A stretch of 6,253 nt of DNA from Pseudomonadota bacterium (lineage in GTDB: Bacteria; Pseudomonadota; Gammaproteobacteria; Burkholderiales; Burkholderiaceae_D). Location: assembly GCA_023391395.1 (NCBI GenBank), contig JAEWBA010000243.1, positions 1 through 6,253 on the forward strand. Reading direction: 5' to 3'. Shown in pieces: positions 5,787 through 6,253 of the stretch (its first letter is position 1; every line of letters begins with the position of its first letter). Made by a program: the position numbers and the translations under genes. The notes under the pieces were generated by a model that saw only the letters and a list, made by a program, of their open reading frames with translations, did no database searches and was not told where the DNA came from.

Positions 5787-6253
5787 TCATGCCCGGCTTT
5801 TTCCCCCTTCGCCAAAACGCTCCACGCTCACCTCTTCCCTACGCAGGGTATGCGTCTGCGTGACGTGTTCGGCTCGCTTGCGCCGGGTAATGCGCAGCTC
5901 TTCCTTCAGGCGCACCTGCTTTTGCACCACGAGCACCTCTTCGAGGACGGGCAGTATCAGGGTGTCGCCTTCCTGGCGCGGCTGCGGCAGATCCGTTTCA
6001 TCGACCGGAGCTCCGACCGGCACATGCTCCACTACAAGCTCGTCATGCTGCAGCAATTGATCGACGATGCGTTCCTCTTCGTTCACAGTCTTGCGCACGC
6101 GCACGCCTCTTCCGGTATCGACTTCGCGCTTGCCAAGCTCCAGGTCTTCCTGCACCACGGGAATCCTGAGCTGGGTTTCCTCACCCTGAGCCGTGAACGA
6201 AAACGGCAGGCGAAAACTGCCGTCCGCCTGAGGGGCAAGCACGCTGGTGGGCA
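5787..6253 (-). CDS. YsnF/AvaK (DUF2382) domain protein, N-terminus outside window
   Basis: The C-terminal 154 residues of a second DUF2382 protein. The frame is open to the right edge: codons for P-T-S precede the GTG at 6242, so that GTG is most likely an internal valine. The opening segment (PTSVLAPQADGSFRLPFSF) resembles the short N-terminal region of compact DUF2382 proteins. The DUF2382 core then follows in two motif copies: IPVVQEDLELGKREVDTGRGV with HDELVVEHVPVG, and LPVLEEVLVVQKQVRLKEEL with LRREEVSVERF. The protein ends shortly after the domain, so it lacks the Tyr/Trp-rich tail of its neighbour. It is soluble and highly charged, with a likely stress role by family association only. 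It is transcribed towards the longer paralogue, 130 nt away, so cotranscription is possible. Confidence 0.85.
   Translation of the reverse strand, partial: PTSVLAPQADGSFRLPFSFTAQGEETQLRIPVVQEDLELGKREVDTGRGVRVRKTVNEEERIVDQLLQHDELVVEHVPVGAPVDETDLPQPRQEGDTLILPVLEEVLVVQKQVRLKEELRITRRKRAEHVTQTHTLRREEVSVERFGEGGKSRA

Noticed and set aside
6240..6242. GTG as the true start of the right-hand DUF2382 protein
   Set aside because: The frame stays open to the window edge with family-like residues (PTS) before it, and no ribosome binding site can be seen in the 11 bases available.

Overview
The window is GC-rich and looks like chromosomal DNA of a betaproteobacterium, most likely Burkholderiales of the Oxalobacteraceae type. 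This is inferred from codon use and protein character (ABC-2 drug/export system, REC-EAL protein, DUF1857 protein, tandem YsnF/AvaK-type stress proteins); there is no rRNA or other marker gene to confirm it. No mobile element, tRNA, rRNA or CRISPR array was seen.

Layout. Positions 1-345 (+) hold the 3' end of an ABC transporter ATPase. It overlaps by 4 nt (ATGA) the gene of its ABC-2 permease (342-1466, +). After an 89-nt gap with a very strong Shine-Dalgarno comes a secreted outer-membrane beta-barrel protein resembling the LpxQ/lipid A oxidase-like family (1556-2296, +). Next is a RocR-like response regulator with a REC domain and a C-terminal EAL domain (2434-3660, +), followed by a hairpin. 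A small DUF1857/AtaL-like SRPBCC protein (3785-4267, +) closes the rightward block. A strong hairpin at 4281-4309 separates it from two convergent leftward genes. These encode YsnF/AvaK (DUF2382) stress-type proteins: a long three-part one (4322-5656, -) and a shorter one whose N-terminus runs off the right edge (5787-6253, -).

How the genes relate. The first two genes form one exporter; its membrane-fusion partner would be expected upstream, outside the window. The barrel protein may follow it functionally as an envelope gene, but cotranscription is not shown. The REC-EAL, DUF1857 and DUF2382 genes look like independent units. The two DUF2382 genes are neighbouring paralogues with different accessory domains and probably serve general or envelope stress.

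Most notable observation: the REC-EAL protein keeps every EAL catalytic residue at RocR spacing except the glutamate proposed as general base (RocR E352), which is Val364 here. This suggests a c-di-GMP-binding or very weak phosphodiesterase protein. I see no clear evidence of an entirely new multi-gene system.
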